NCBI RefSeq assembly: GCF_002007105.1
Contig: NZ_MVBC01000001.1
Location: forward strand, 310,001 to 374,000
Source: Hymenobacter sp. CRA2
GTDB lineage: Bacteria; Bacteroidota; Bacteroidia; Cytophagales; Hymenobacteraceae
Reading direction: 5' to 3'
DNA length: 64,000 bases
Both the position numbers and the translations under genes were made by a program. Shown here in pieces: positions 25,801 through 33,834 of the stretch (positions within the stretch are counted from its first letter, which is position 1; each line of letters starts with the position of its first letter). The notes under the pieces are model-generated. The model was not told where the DNA came from. It searched no databases and saw only the letters and a program-made list of their open reading frames with translations.

Positions 25801-28800
25801 TTACTCCACGACCAGTCGTGCAGTCTGGCTGCCGCTGCGCACCAGGTACACACCGCCCGGTAATCCGGCCGGCAACTGCCAGGCGGCGGTGCCGGCTGCG
25901 TCGGCGTGGGTTATCAGCACCGGGCGGCCCAGGGCGTCAAGCAGCTGAACCGGGGCGCCGGGGGCCGCGCCGCGCACCATGGTGGCGCAGTGAGCCGGGT
26001 TTGGAGCCAGGGTTAGGCCAGCGGCGGCCACGCGTACCGCTTTCAGGGGCGAGTAGGCCGCTGTACCATCGGTATCGACCTGGCGCAGGCGGTAGTAGAA
26101 CAAGGATGCGCCGGCCGGCAGTTGCTCGTCGTGCAGCGCGTAGGTGCGGCGGTTCGTGCTGGTGCCGGCGGCCGCCACGCGCCCGATGGCCACGAAGTGC
26201 TGCCCGTTCAGGCTGCGTTCCACGTCGAAGTAAGCGCTGCGTTGCTCCTGGGCAGTGGCCCAGGCCAGGCGTACGGTGCCGGGACCAGCGGGCTCAGCCG
26301 TAAACTGCACCAGCGTCACCGGCAGCGGGGTGGCCGTACTCACGGCGTTCGACAGGGCGCCTTGGTCGGGCTGGGCCAGGTTGCTGTTGAGGGCCCGCAC
26401 GCGGTAGTAATAGGTGCTAGCCGTGTTGGGCAGCCCCGTGATGGCCAGGCTCGTGGCCGGCGCAGCCACGGTGAAAGGCGAACCACCGACGGCCGTGGCA
26501 AACGTGCTGGTCGTCGATACCTCCACCGCGTAGCCGGTGACCGTGCCCAGGGCCGGCTCCGTCCAGTTGGCCGTGAAGCCGATGCCCGTGGCGCCCGAGC
26601 TGGTGACGCTGGTGGCGCCCGTGGCCGTGGGCACCACCATGGCGTAGCTGTTCACCCAGTTGGAGGTGGTACCCGTCAGGGCAAAGCCGTTTAGGTTGCC
26701 GTGGTTGGCGTTGCCGCTGACGTTGTAGAGCGGCAAGCCGAAGGGGTTGCTAACGTTGGGCGTGCCTTCGTCGAAGCTGTAGTAGGCCACCAGGCCGGCA
26801 GAGCCCAAAGCCACAATGTTCTTCATACCGGCCTGCAGCTCGGCGGCCGTGCGGGCCACGTTCCACACCCGCACTTCGTCGATGCGCAAGCTGGAGTGGT
26901 ACCCGGCTTCGAGGGCGCCGATGAGCAGGTCGCGCCCGACGTTGTTGACCGGCCCGGAGCCGATGGTCACGCTGTTTTTCAGCTCGCCGTTGACGTAGAT
27001 GTAGAGGGTCGAGCCTTCCCGCACGCCCGCTACGTGGTACCAGCGGTTCAAGGCCAGCGGCGTATTCGTGGCCGAGCAGGTGTAGAGCGTCGTGCCGCTC
27101 TCAAACCAAAACGAGGGAATGTCATCGTTGCCCGAGGTCGTCAGGTTCAGCAGCCACTCGTTGGTACCCGGCGCGGCGCCGGTGTTCCACTTGCCCGCCG
27201 CGGCGCCGTTGTCGTAGCCGGTGGAGGCTGCTTTTTTCAGCACCCAGGCTTCCACCGTGAAGTTGCCCGCCCCGAAATCCAGCGCGCCGCTGTCCGGCAC
27301 GCGCACGTAGTCGTTGTCGCCGTCGAGGTCCAGCGCGTTGCCGGGCGGCATAATCACGGTGAAGGCCGTGCTCAAAGCCGTGCCCGCAGCCGTGATGACG
27401 CTGCTCGTGCCGGTGCTCGTGGCGCGGGCCGGCACCCGGAAGGTAATGGTGGTAGCCGTGTTCGACTCGATAACAGCCACCTCACCGTTGATGGTCAGGG
27501 CCGTGGCGCCGTCCAGGTTGGTGCCGGTCAGGGTGATGGGCATACCCGCCCCGGCCCGGTCCGGCGAGAAGCTGCTGATGGTGGGCAGCAGCGCTACCGT
27601 AAACGTGTTGGTGGTGCTGTTGGCGCTGCTAACGCCGTTCACGGTGGCCGTGGCAAACACCGTGTGACTGCCGGGGCTCAGGGTGGTGCCCGAGGTCAGC
27701 GACCAGTTACCGCTGGCGTCGGCCGTGGTCGTGCCGAGGCTGTTGCCGTCTACCCACACTGCCACCGTGCTGTTGACCGGAGCCGTGCCGCTGTAAGTCG
27801 GTGTGTCGGTGCTCAGGGTCGAGCCGTTGGCGGGCGTCAGGACCACGGGCGCCGCCGGCGGGGCCGCCGGGGTGGTGAAGGGTTGCACGCTGCCGTAGCC
27901 GGTGCCCGCCGCGTTGAGGGCGTAGGCCCGCACGTAGTAGGTGGTGTTGGCGGCCAGGCCCGTTACGGCCTGCGAGAAGCTGCCCAGGCCGTTGCCGAGG
28001 GCCAGCTTGGTGTCGGCCGTCGTGGGGGTGGTGCTGGTGGTGCTGTACACCACGCCGCGCTCCGTCACGCTGGCCCCGCCGTCGGCCGTTACGTTGCCGC
28101 CCAGCGTGGCGCCGGTGGCGGTGATGTTGGCCGCGGCATCCGTCGTTACGGTGGGCACGACGACGGTGGGCAGCTGCGCCAGGAAGTTGATCTGGGCGCC
28201 GGCCGGCTGGGTTAGCGTGGTGCCGCCAAACGTAGCCGCCGGCGTAACGCTGCCCGCCACGTACAGCTGGGTGCCGCTCAGGGCAATGCCGTAGCCGGCG
28301 TCGCTGCCGGTACCGCCGCCGCGCTGCACCCAGCCGTTGCTGAAGCTCGTGCCGTTGTCCACGTACTTGGCTACGTACACGTCGGTGCCGCCGGCACTGG
28401 TTAGGCTGCTGCCGGCGATGTTGGTGCCGAAGGATTGCAGGAAAAAGCTACCGGTTACGTACACGCTCGTGCCACTCACGGCAATGGCGTTGCCCAGGTC
28501 GGGGGTATTGGCCCCGCCCCCGCTGGTGGCCCAGCCGCTGGCCGCGCTCGTACCGTTGTCGGTGTACTTGACCACGAACAGATCGGTATTGTTCGAGCCC
28601 GCGCCGGGCAGCGAGGTGCCGGCGATGCTGAAGCTATTGTTGCTGCCGAAGGTCCCGGTCACGTACACATTGGTGCCATTCACGGCAATGCCGTTGCCCT
28701 GGTCGGTGCCGCCGCCGCCCCCGCTGGTGGCCCAGCCGTTGGCCACGCTCGTGCCGTTGTCGGTGTACTTGGCCACGTACACGTCGGCGCCGCCGGCCCC

Positions 28801-31005
28801 GGTCAGGGTGGTGCCGGCGATGTTCACGTTGCTGCTCGCGCTGGTGTAGCTGTAGTAGCCGGTTACGTACACCGCGGTACCGTTCACGGCAATGCCGAGG
28901 CCAACGTCACCGCTGGCGCCGCCACCACTGCGGGCCCAGCCGTTGGCCACGCTCGTGCCGTTGTCGGTGTACTTGGCCACGAACAGGTCGGTGCTGCCCG
29001 CCCCCGCCAACGTAGTGCCGGCAAAACTGGCACTGGTGCCGCTGGCAAATTGCCCGGTCACGTATACGCCGGCGCTGGTAGCCGCAATGGCGTTACCCTG
29101 TTCGTTGCCCGTACCACCGGCGCTGCAGGCCCAGGTGCCGGTCGCACTGCTGCCGTTATCCGTGTACTTGGCTATGAACACATCGTTGCTGCCCGCCCCA
29201 GCGAGTGAGGCACCGGCAATGACGGCGCCGCTAGCACTGGTGAAATAGCCGGTCACGTACACGCTAGTGCCGTTTACGGCAATGCCCAGGCCTTGGTCGT
29301 TGGAGCTGCCGCCGCCGCTCTGAGCCCAGGCCCAGGTGCTGCTGGCCGCGCTCCATTTGGCCACAAACATGTCGTTGGCGCCCGCACTGGCCAGCACGGT
29401 GTTGCCGAAGCCTACCGTACCCGAGAAGTTGCCGGTCACAAACACGTTGCCGGCCGCGTCGGTAGCGGTGGCGGTGGTGACGGAGGTGCCGCCCTGCAGG
29501 GGCAGGCCCAGGTCGCGCCAGGCCCCGGTGGCGGGGTCGAGCGGGGCCAATACCCCGGCATTGGCCGGCGCCAGGCGCAGCGGGGCCGTGCCAAAGCTGG
29601 CGGGCGTTGCCCCGGTGATGATACCGGCATACACCCCGGTGCTGTTGGCGGCAATGGCGTTGCCCTGGTCGCCGAAGATGCCGCCGCCGCTGTTGGCCCA
29701 GCCGTTGGTTGCGCTCGTGCCGCCGTCCACGTACTTGGCCACAAACGCGTCGTTGCTGGTGCCGTTGCCGGTCAGGGTCGTACCGGCGATGCTGGCGCTG
29801 TTGCCGCTGGCAAACTGGCCCGTCACGTACACGCCCGTGCCACTTGCGGCCACGCTCCGGCCGATGTCGGTGCCGAGACCACCGCCGCTGCGGGCCCAGC
29901 CGTTGCTCACGCTCGTGCCGTTATCGGTGTACTTGGCCACAAAAAGGTCCTCACTGCCACTAGACGCGAGGGCGGCGCCAGCAATGCTGGCCCCCGCGGC
30001 GCTGTTGAAATACCCCGTCAGGTACACGTTGCTACCGTTTACGGCGATGCCGTACGCGGCTTCGGTGCCGGCACCGCCCCCGCTGCGGGCCCAGGTACCG
30101 GCCGCACTGCTGCCGCTGTCCACGTATTTGGCCACAAACAGATCGGTGCCGCCCGCTCCGGCCAGCGTGGTGCCGGCGATGCGGGCATTGGTGGCGCTGG
30201 TAAACTGCCCCGCCACGTATACGCCGCTACTGGTGGCCGCAATGCCATACCCATTGTCGCTGCCCGTGCCGCCGGCGCTGATGGCCCAGCCGTCCGTCAC
30301 CGTACTGCCGTTGTCGGTGTACTTGGCCACAAAGGCATCGGAGCTGCCCGCGCCAGCCAGTGCCGTGCTGGCGAAGTTGGCACCGGTACCACTGGTAAAC
30401 TGGCCCGTCACGTACACACTCGTACCGTTCACCGCAATGCTGTTGCTCTGATCAAAGGAGGTACCGCCGCCGCCGCGGGCCCAGGTGCCCGTTGCGCTGG
30501 TGCCGTTGTCCACGAACTTGGCCACGAATACATCGGTGCTGCCGCTGGTGCCCCCGGCATTGGTCAGGCTCGTACCGGCAAAGCTGGCGCTGGAGCTTCC
30601 AAAGTACCCGGTTACGTACACGTTCGTGCCGCTCACGGCAACCCCGTACCCCCGGTCAGTGCCCGTGCCGCCCCCAGCCGCCGCCCAGGCCCAACGGCTG
30701 GTGGCAGCGTTCCACTTGGCTACGAACATGTCGTCGGAGCCAGTACTGGTCAGCGCCGTGTTGCCGAAGGTTATGGCGCCCGAAAAATAGCCGGTCACCA
30801 ATACGTCGCCGTCGGCATTGACGGCCGTGGCCTGGATGATGGATGTACCGCTGGTGGCCGACTGAAAGTTGTTGCCGCTGGTGGCGGCGGTCCAGGTCGG
30901 CGCCTGGCCCATGGTCTGGCGTGGCAACAGCCATAGGCCCCAATAGGCCACTAGCAAGCACACGGCACGCAGCCCGCGCCGGGTAAGCGAGTAGTTGTGT
31001 TTCAT
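25801..31005 (-). CDS. Giant secreted propeller-repeat protein with LamG, TIG and type IX sorting domains
   Basis: A 1734-residue protein. The ATG at 31005 starts a signal peptide (MKHNYSLTRRGLRAVCLLVAYW, cleavage near TMGQ). Residues about 36-980 hold 14 repeats of roughly 65 residues resembling SBBP beta-propeller repeats, marked by VYVTGQF, FVAKYTDNGT and GNGIAVNGT. Next come an Ig/Fn3-like stretch, a TIG domain (about 1145-1220, ISSFSPDRAGAGMPITLTG), a LamG/concanavalin-like lectin domain (from about 1222, NALDLDGDNDYVRVPDS), Fn3 segments, and the sorting domain (about 1667-1734, LAPNPAHCATM, LLDALGRPVL, LPGGVYLVRSG). The type IX system would export and anchor it. Lectin and propeller modules suggest binding to glycans or surfaces; the ligand is unknown. 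Confidence 0.88.
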   Translation of the reverse strand: MKHNYSLTRRGLRAVCLLVAYWGLWLLPRQTMGQAPTWTAATSGNNFQSATSGTSIIQATAVNADGDVLVTGYFSGAITFGNTALTSTGSDDMFVAKWNAATSRWAWAAAGGGTGTDRGYGVAVSGTNVYVTGYFGSSSASFAGTSLTNAGGTSGSTDVFVAKFVDNGTSATGTWARGGGGTSFDQSNSIAVNGTSVYVTGQFTSGTGANFASTALAGAGSSDAFVAKYTDNGSTVTDGWAISAGGTGSDNGYGIAATSSGVYVAGQFTSATNARIAGTTLAGAGGTDLFVAKYVDSGSSAAGTWARSGGGAGTEAAYGIAVNGSNVYLTGYFNSAAGASIAGAALASSGSEDLFVAKYTDNGTSVSNGWARSGGGLGTDIGRSVAASGTGVYVTGQFASGNSASIAGTTLTGNGTSNDAFVAKYVDGGTSATNGWANSGGGIFGDQGNAIAANSTGVYAGIITGATPASFGTAPLRLAPANAGVLAPLDPATGAWRDLGLPLQGGTSVTTATATDAAGNVFVTGNFSGTVGFGNTVLASAGANDMFVAKWSAASSTWAWAQSGGGSSNDQGLGIAVNGTSVYVTGYFTSASGAVIAGASLAGAGSNDVFIAKYTDNGSSATGTWACSAGGTGNEQGNAIAATSAGVYVTGQFASGTSASFAGTTLAGAGSTDLFVAKYTDNGTSVANGWARSGGGASGDVGLGIAVNGTAVYVTGYYSYTSASSNVNIAGTTLTGAGGADVYVAKYTDNGTSVANGWATSGGGGGTDQGNGIAVNGTNVYVTGTFGSNNSFSIAGTSLPGAGSNNTDLFVVKYTDNGTSAASGWATSGGGANTPDLGNAIAVSGTSVYVTGSFFLQSFGTNIAGSSLTSAGGTDVYVAKYVDNGTSFSNGWVQRGGGTGSDAGYGIALSGTQLYVAGSVTPAATFGGTTLTQPAGAQINFLAQLPTVVVPTVTTDAAANITATGATLGGNVTADGGASVTERGVVYSTTSTTPTTADTKLALGNGLGSFSQAVTGLAANTTYYVRAYALNAAGTGYGSVQPFTTPAAPPAAPVVLTPANGSTLSTDTPTYSGTAPVNSTVAVWVDGNSLGTTTADASGNWSLTSGTTLSPGSHTVFATATVNGVSSANSTTNTFTVALLPTISSFSPDRAGAGMPITLTGTNLDGATALTINGEVAVIESNTATTITFRVPARATSTGTSSVITAAGTALSTAFTVIMPPGNALDLDGDNDYVRVPDSGALDFGAGNFTVEAWVLKKAASTGYDNGAAAGKWNTGAAPGTNEWLLNLTTSGNDDIPSFWFESGTTLYTCSATNTPLALNRWYHVAGVREGSTLYIYVNGELKNSVTIGSGPVNNVGRDLLIGALEAGYHSSLRIDEVRVWNVARTAAELQAGMKNIVALGSAGLVAYYSFDEGTPNVSNPFGLPLYNVSGNANHGNLNGFALTGTTSNWVNSYAMVVPTATGATSVTSSGATGIGFTANWTEPALGTVTGYAVEVSTTSTFATAVGGSPFTVAAPATSLAITGLPNTASTYYYRVRALNSNLAQPDQGALSNAVSTATPLPVTLVQFTAEPAGPGTVRLAWATAQEQRSAYFDVERSLNGQHFVAIGRVAAAGTSTNRRTYALHDEQLPAGASLFYYRLRQVDTDGTAAYSPLKAVRVAAAGLTLAPNPAHCATMVRGAAPGAPVQLLDALGRPVLITHADAAGTAAWQLPAGLPGGVYLVRSGSQTARLVVE

Positions 31006-31381
31006 GCAACAGGTTGGAGCGCCACTTCCAGAGGTAAGGCAGGTACAGGTAAAAGAACAGATCATACCAGCTGTGCAGCGGCATCTCACACAGGCATTCC
31101 AGCAAAGGTACGCCCCTCAACGAGCATTATTCCCAGGAAACAGGAGGACATTTTCTTGTCAGCTGGTTGTTCGCCACGCTATTATGTGCTACAGGTATAA
31201 CAAAGCCATATTTAGCTAACTTGCTATACCCATGTAGGTATAGCAAGTGCTATATTATTATGAGTGTTTATACCTAAATGCGTATAAGGACCACTCTGTT
31301 CTTAATAGACGTTATACCTGTTGCGTTTGTCATCGTATGCAGCCAAGGCGCTCGGTCCCTTTGCCTGCATTGCTTCCCACC
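31006..31381. other. 376-bp AT-rich divergent control region
   Basis: The region lies between the start of the giant minus-strand gene and the start of the XRE regulator. Bases about 31130-31330 are much richer in A and T than the flanking coding DNA. It contains the GGTATA operator array listed separately. Frames crossing it have no coding character beyond the regulator's possible upstream extension to 31247 or 31337. Confidence 0.6.
31191..31321. promoter_or_regulatory. Candidate operator array: five GGTATA/TATACC hexamers in nested inverted repeats
   Basis: GGTATA occurs in one or other orientation at 31194-31199, 31225-31230, 31237-31242, 31269-31274 and 31313-31318. They form an outer 11-bp inverted repeat (ACAGGTATAAC at 31191-31201, GTTATACCTGT at 31311-31321), an inner 11-bp inverted repeat with 6-nt spacer (CTTGCTATACC at 31220-31230, GGTATAGCAAG at 31237-31247), and a weaker pair (TTATAC 31268-31273, GTATAA 31282-31287). 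The downstream gene encodes an XRE-type DNA-binding protein, so self-regulation is an attractive reading. No function is shown. Confidence 0.6.
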
Positions 31382-32023
31382 ATGACCACTACTGCTTCGA
31401 TTCCCCTTCTGCTGAGCACCACGGCCGTGGTGCGGGCCCATTTTGGACTGTCGCTGCGGCAGCTGGGCCGCTACCTGGGCGTATCCGCTGGCTTCGTGTC
31501 ACACGTGGAGACCGGACGCAAAGGCCTGCCCCCAGCGCTGGCGCCGCGCCTGCTCGGGCTCAGCCACCTCCTACCCCCGCCGCTGGGCCAAGGAGCAGCC
31601 ACCCCGCCCGAGCCGGTCATCTACGCCCCGCTACAGCCGCTGCCGCCACCGGAAGCGCTGGGCACGGCCCCGATCGGCACGGCGCTGCCCGCCCCGGAAC
31701 CGCTGCACCGGCGCCTGCGCGACTGCCGCCTGCGGCTGCTGGAGCAGGGTCAGCGCCTAGCCCAGCAGCAGGCCCGCGCGGCGGCGCTGGCTCACCGGCA
31801 TTGGGGCCTGGTCCAATTGCAAGCCGCACCCACGCCCGCCGAACCCAAAGAAGCTGCTCACTACGCCCGCTGGCTCGGCGAGCTGGCTACCGACCTAGCC
31901 AACGACGACTCCGATCCGGCTGGGGCCGCGGCGGCGCGGCACCTGCTGGCGGCCCGCGTAGCTGGGCTCCGGGCCGAAGCAGCCTGGTTGGAAGCTCTGG
32001 GCGCTGTCGACCCGAAGTCGTGA
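31382..32023 (+). CDS. XRE/HTH-type regulator with helical C-terminal domain
   Basis: A 213-residue protein from the ATG at 31382; the frame is open farther upstream (ATG 31337, TTG 31247) but the added residues look unlike protein. Residues about 14-55 form an XRE helix-turn-helix (AHFGLSLRQLGRYLGVSAGF with VSHVETGRKGL as recognition end). A Pro-rich linker follows (LLPPPLGQGAATPPEP), then a helical Ala/Leu/Arg-rich C-terminal half likely to be coiled coil (LRDCRLRLLEQGQRLAQQQA). It is probably a DNA-binding regulator; the target may be the hexamer array directly upstream. A small coiled-coil gene follows 133 bp downstream on the same strand. Confidence 0.7.
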   Translation: MTTTASIPLLLSTTAVVRAHFGLSLRQLGRYLGVSAGFVSHVETGRKGLPPALAPRLLGLSHLLPPPLGQGAATPPEPVIYAPLQPLPPPEALGTAPIGTALPAPEPLHRRLRDCRLRLLEQGQRLAQQQARAAALAHRHWGLVQLQAAPTPAEPKEAAHYARWLGELATDLANDDSDPAGAAAARHLLAARVAGLRAEAAWLEALGAVDPKS

Positions 32024-32156
32024 TTCGTCTTCGCGCCCATTGCCTTCCCAAAATGTATAGCCCCGGTGGCTGCTATTCCTAAAATAGGATGAAGCCAATC
32101 CAAGGGCAAGCTCTACCTTATTGCCGGCAACTCCGCCACCTTATCTATCCCCTTTT

Positions 32157-32582
32157 ATGTCCTTTCCAGTAAGCTTACTCCGTACCCAGGCCGAGTGCGA
32201 CGCCGCACTGGCCGCCCTCCAACTCGAGCTGCGCGAGTTCACCGTGCGCGACCAGCAGCTCGACCTGCGCGCCGACAAATCGGCTGACCGGGCCACCGAG
32301 CGGGCCAGCGCCCTGCAGCAGGCCACCGAAGAAGTCACGCGCCTCACCCCGCTGGTATCGGCCCTCACGCCCGGTACCAAGGAGCACCGCGCCTTGCAGC
32401 GCATGCTCACCCAGGCCAGCCGCCGCGCCGAAGACCTGAGTGCCACCGCCGCCGGCAGCACCCAGACGCCGGTGGATGCCTTCCTGCAAGCCGTGGACGT
32501 GCGCCAGGTGCAGGTGCAAGTGCCCGAGCTGCAGCAGGCCATTGCCGAGCTGACCGCGCACCGCGCCGGCCTGCCGGCCTAA
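32157..32582 (+). CDS. Small coiled-coil protein of unknown function
   Basis: A 141-residue protein from the ATG at 32157 (MSFPVSLLRTQAECDAAL); a frame to 32121 adds Pro-rich residues. Nearly the whole sequence is charged helix with heptad character (ECDAALAALQLELREFTVRD; LQQATEEVTRLTPLVSAL). It has no signal peptide or membrane segment. It follows the XRE regulator on the same strand; the gap holds a dyad TCCTA-AAA-TAGGA (32077-32089). No family was recognised. A structural or adaptor role with the regulator is conceivable but unsupported. Confidence 0.65.
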   Translation: MSFPVSLLRTQAECDAALAALQLELREFTVRDQQLDLRADKSADRATERASALQQATEEVTRLTPLVSALTPGTKEHRALQRMLTQASRRAEDLSATAAGSTQTPVDAFLQAVDVRQVQVQVPELQQAIAELTAHRAGLPA

Positions 32583-32615
32583 GCGCAGCCCTTAGATTAG
32601 CCCCTATTGCAACGC

Positions 32616-32655
32616 CAAACGGCCCGCTTCCTGCGCAGGAAGCGGGCCGTTTGGG
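32616..32655. terminator. 40-bp perfect palindrome after the coiled-coil gene
   Basis: The sequence from CCAAACGGCCCG to CGGGCCGTTTGG is identical on both strands. It lies 33 bp past the coiled-coil gene stop and ends in GTTTGG, so it is likely a terminator for the plus-strand unit. Confidence 0.8.
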
Positions 32656-32792
32656 TTAGCAAGCCGCGGCCGGAGCCGCCTCCGCCGCGGTGGGCACGAT
32701 TACCCCGTACAGCTCGGCCACGGCGGGATAGAAGCTTAGGTAACAGCATAGACCCGCAAGGTACGCAACCCGCCTAGCCAATGCCTCAACAC

Positions 32793-32828
32793 AAAACCGG
32801 CCCCCCTCCCTGATGGGAAGCGGGCCGG
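32793..32828 (-). terminator. Terminator of the ATP synthase operon
   Basis: On the minus strand a GC-rich imperfect stem (CCGGCCC ... GGGCCGG with CCC/GGG inside) is followed by TTTTG. It lies 23 bp past the atpG stop, at the end of the atp operon. Confidence 0.75.
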
Positions 32829-32850
32829 CTCGAGTAGTGCGGATGCGGTC

Positions 32851-33744
32851 CTAGCGGCTGGCCGCCAGTGCCTCAGCGCCACCCACGATTTCGAGAATCT
32901 CGTTCGTAATGGCGGCCTGACGGCCCCGGTTGTAGGTCAGCTTGAGGGCCTTAAGCAGCTCACCGGCGTTTTCGGTGGCTTTGTCCATGGCCGTCATGCG
33001 GGCGCCGTGCTCCGAGGCGTTGCTTTCCAGCACCGCCTTGTAGAGTTGGATCTTCAGCGAGGTCGGAATCAGCGTCTGCACGATTTCCTCCTTGCTCGGC
33101 TCGAAGATGTAGTCCATGTTCGCGTTGGCGGCAGTGGTCGTCGCGGGCTCGGCGGGCGGCAGAATGGGCAGCAGCTGTTCGGTGCGCACAATCTGGGTAG
33201 CCACGTTCTTGAACTCGTTGTACACCATCACCACCTCGTCGAACTGCCCGGCGCGGAAACCGGCCATGGCTTCCTCAGCCGCCGCGCGCACCGTGTCGAA
33301 CGACAGCTGCTGGAACACGTGGGTGTAGTTGCCCACCAGCTCGCCGCGGCGCCCGAAGTAGTCGTGCGCCTTGCGGCCGATGGCCATGATGCTCACGCCG
33401 CCATTGGCCGCCTGCGCAGCGTAGCGCTCCTGCATCAGCTGATTCACCGTTTTGATGATGTTGCTGTTGAAGGCGCCGGCCAGGCCACGGTCGGAAGTAA
33501 TGGCAATGACGAGTACCCGGCGCACGTCGCGCTGCTCGCCGTAGCCGCCGGTCACGTCGGCATCAGCTCCCTGCGAGAGGTTGCTCAGGATGCCGTTGAG
33601 CCGCTGGGCGTAGGGACGCATGCGCATGATGTTGTCCTGCGCGCGGCGCAGCTTAGCCGCCGCCACCATTTTCATGGCTTTGGTGATTTGCTGCGTCGAG
33701 CTGACCGACTGAATGCGTCCGCGGATTTCCTTTAGGTTAGCCAT
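32851..33744 (-). CDS. atpG: ATP synthase F1 subunit gamma
   Basis: A 297-residue central stalk subunit of the F-type ATP synthase. The N-terminus MANLKEIRGRIQSVSSTQQITKAM and the C-terminus LTYNRGRQAAITNEILEIV are the coiled-coil termini that rotate in the catalytic head. The middle has the family segment VLVIAITSDRGLAGAFNSNI. It is the last gene of the operon and is separated from atpA by a 90-bp hairpin spacer, unlike most other atp gaps. The next genes usually found in many bacteria, atpD and atpC, are not in this operon. Confidence 0.97.
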   Translation of the reverse strand: MANLKEIRGRIQSVSSTQQITKAMKMVAAAKLRRAQDNIMRMRPYAQRLNGILSNLSQGADADVTGGYGEQRDVRRVLVIAITSDRGLAGAFNSNIIKTVNQLMQERYAAQAANGGVSIMAIGRKAHDYFGRRGELVGNYTHVFQQLSFDTVRAAAEEAMAGFRAGQFDEVVMVYNEFKNVATQIVRTEQLLPILPPAEPATTTAANANMDYIFEPSKEEIVQTLIPTSLKIQLYKAVLESNASEHGARMTAMDKATENAGELLKALKLTYNRGRQAAITNEILEIVGGAEALAASR

Positions 33745-33755
33745 TGAATGGTTGA

Positions 33756-33834
33756 ATTGTTAAATGGCTAAATGGTTGATTGTTCTCGCGTTGCCAGAAC
33801 GACCAACCATTTAGCCATTCAACCATTTAACAAT
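33756..33834. repeat. Long AT-rich hairpin spacer between atpA and atpG
   Basis: Arms 33764-33778 (ATGGCTAAATGGTTG) and 33804-33818 pair perfectly over 15 bp, with an inner pair GTTCT/AGAAC (33782-33786, 33796-33800) and an outer pair ATTGTTAA/TTAACAAT (33756-33763, 33827-33834) across an 8-base bulge on the right arm. The gap is 90 bp. It contrasts in base composition with the GC-rich genes and resembles the spacers at 155-242 and 35986-36073. Confidence 0.75.

Noticed and set aside
26701-28215. 504-codon plus-strand frame inside the giant gene
   Set aside because: Same reason: antisense of TIG and LamG domains, no motif, atypical amino-acid use.
29293-30936. 547-codon plus-strand frame inside the giant propeller gene
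   Set aside because: It is the antisense of the repeat units, Ala/Gly/Val/His-rich and itself repetitive with the same period; the minus-strand gene explains the DNA.
25801-31005. Possible mobile element or phage origin of the giant repeat gene
   Set aside because: Base composition matches the neighbours, no transposase or integrase is near, and the type IX domain is normal for the host.
31247-31381. Upstream extension of the XRE regulator to 31247
   Set aside because: The extra residues (Cys/Tyr-rich) do not look like protein and cover the operator array and AT-rich control DNA.
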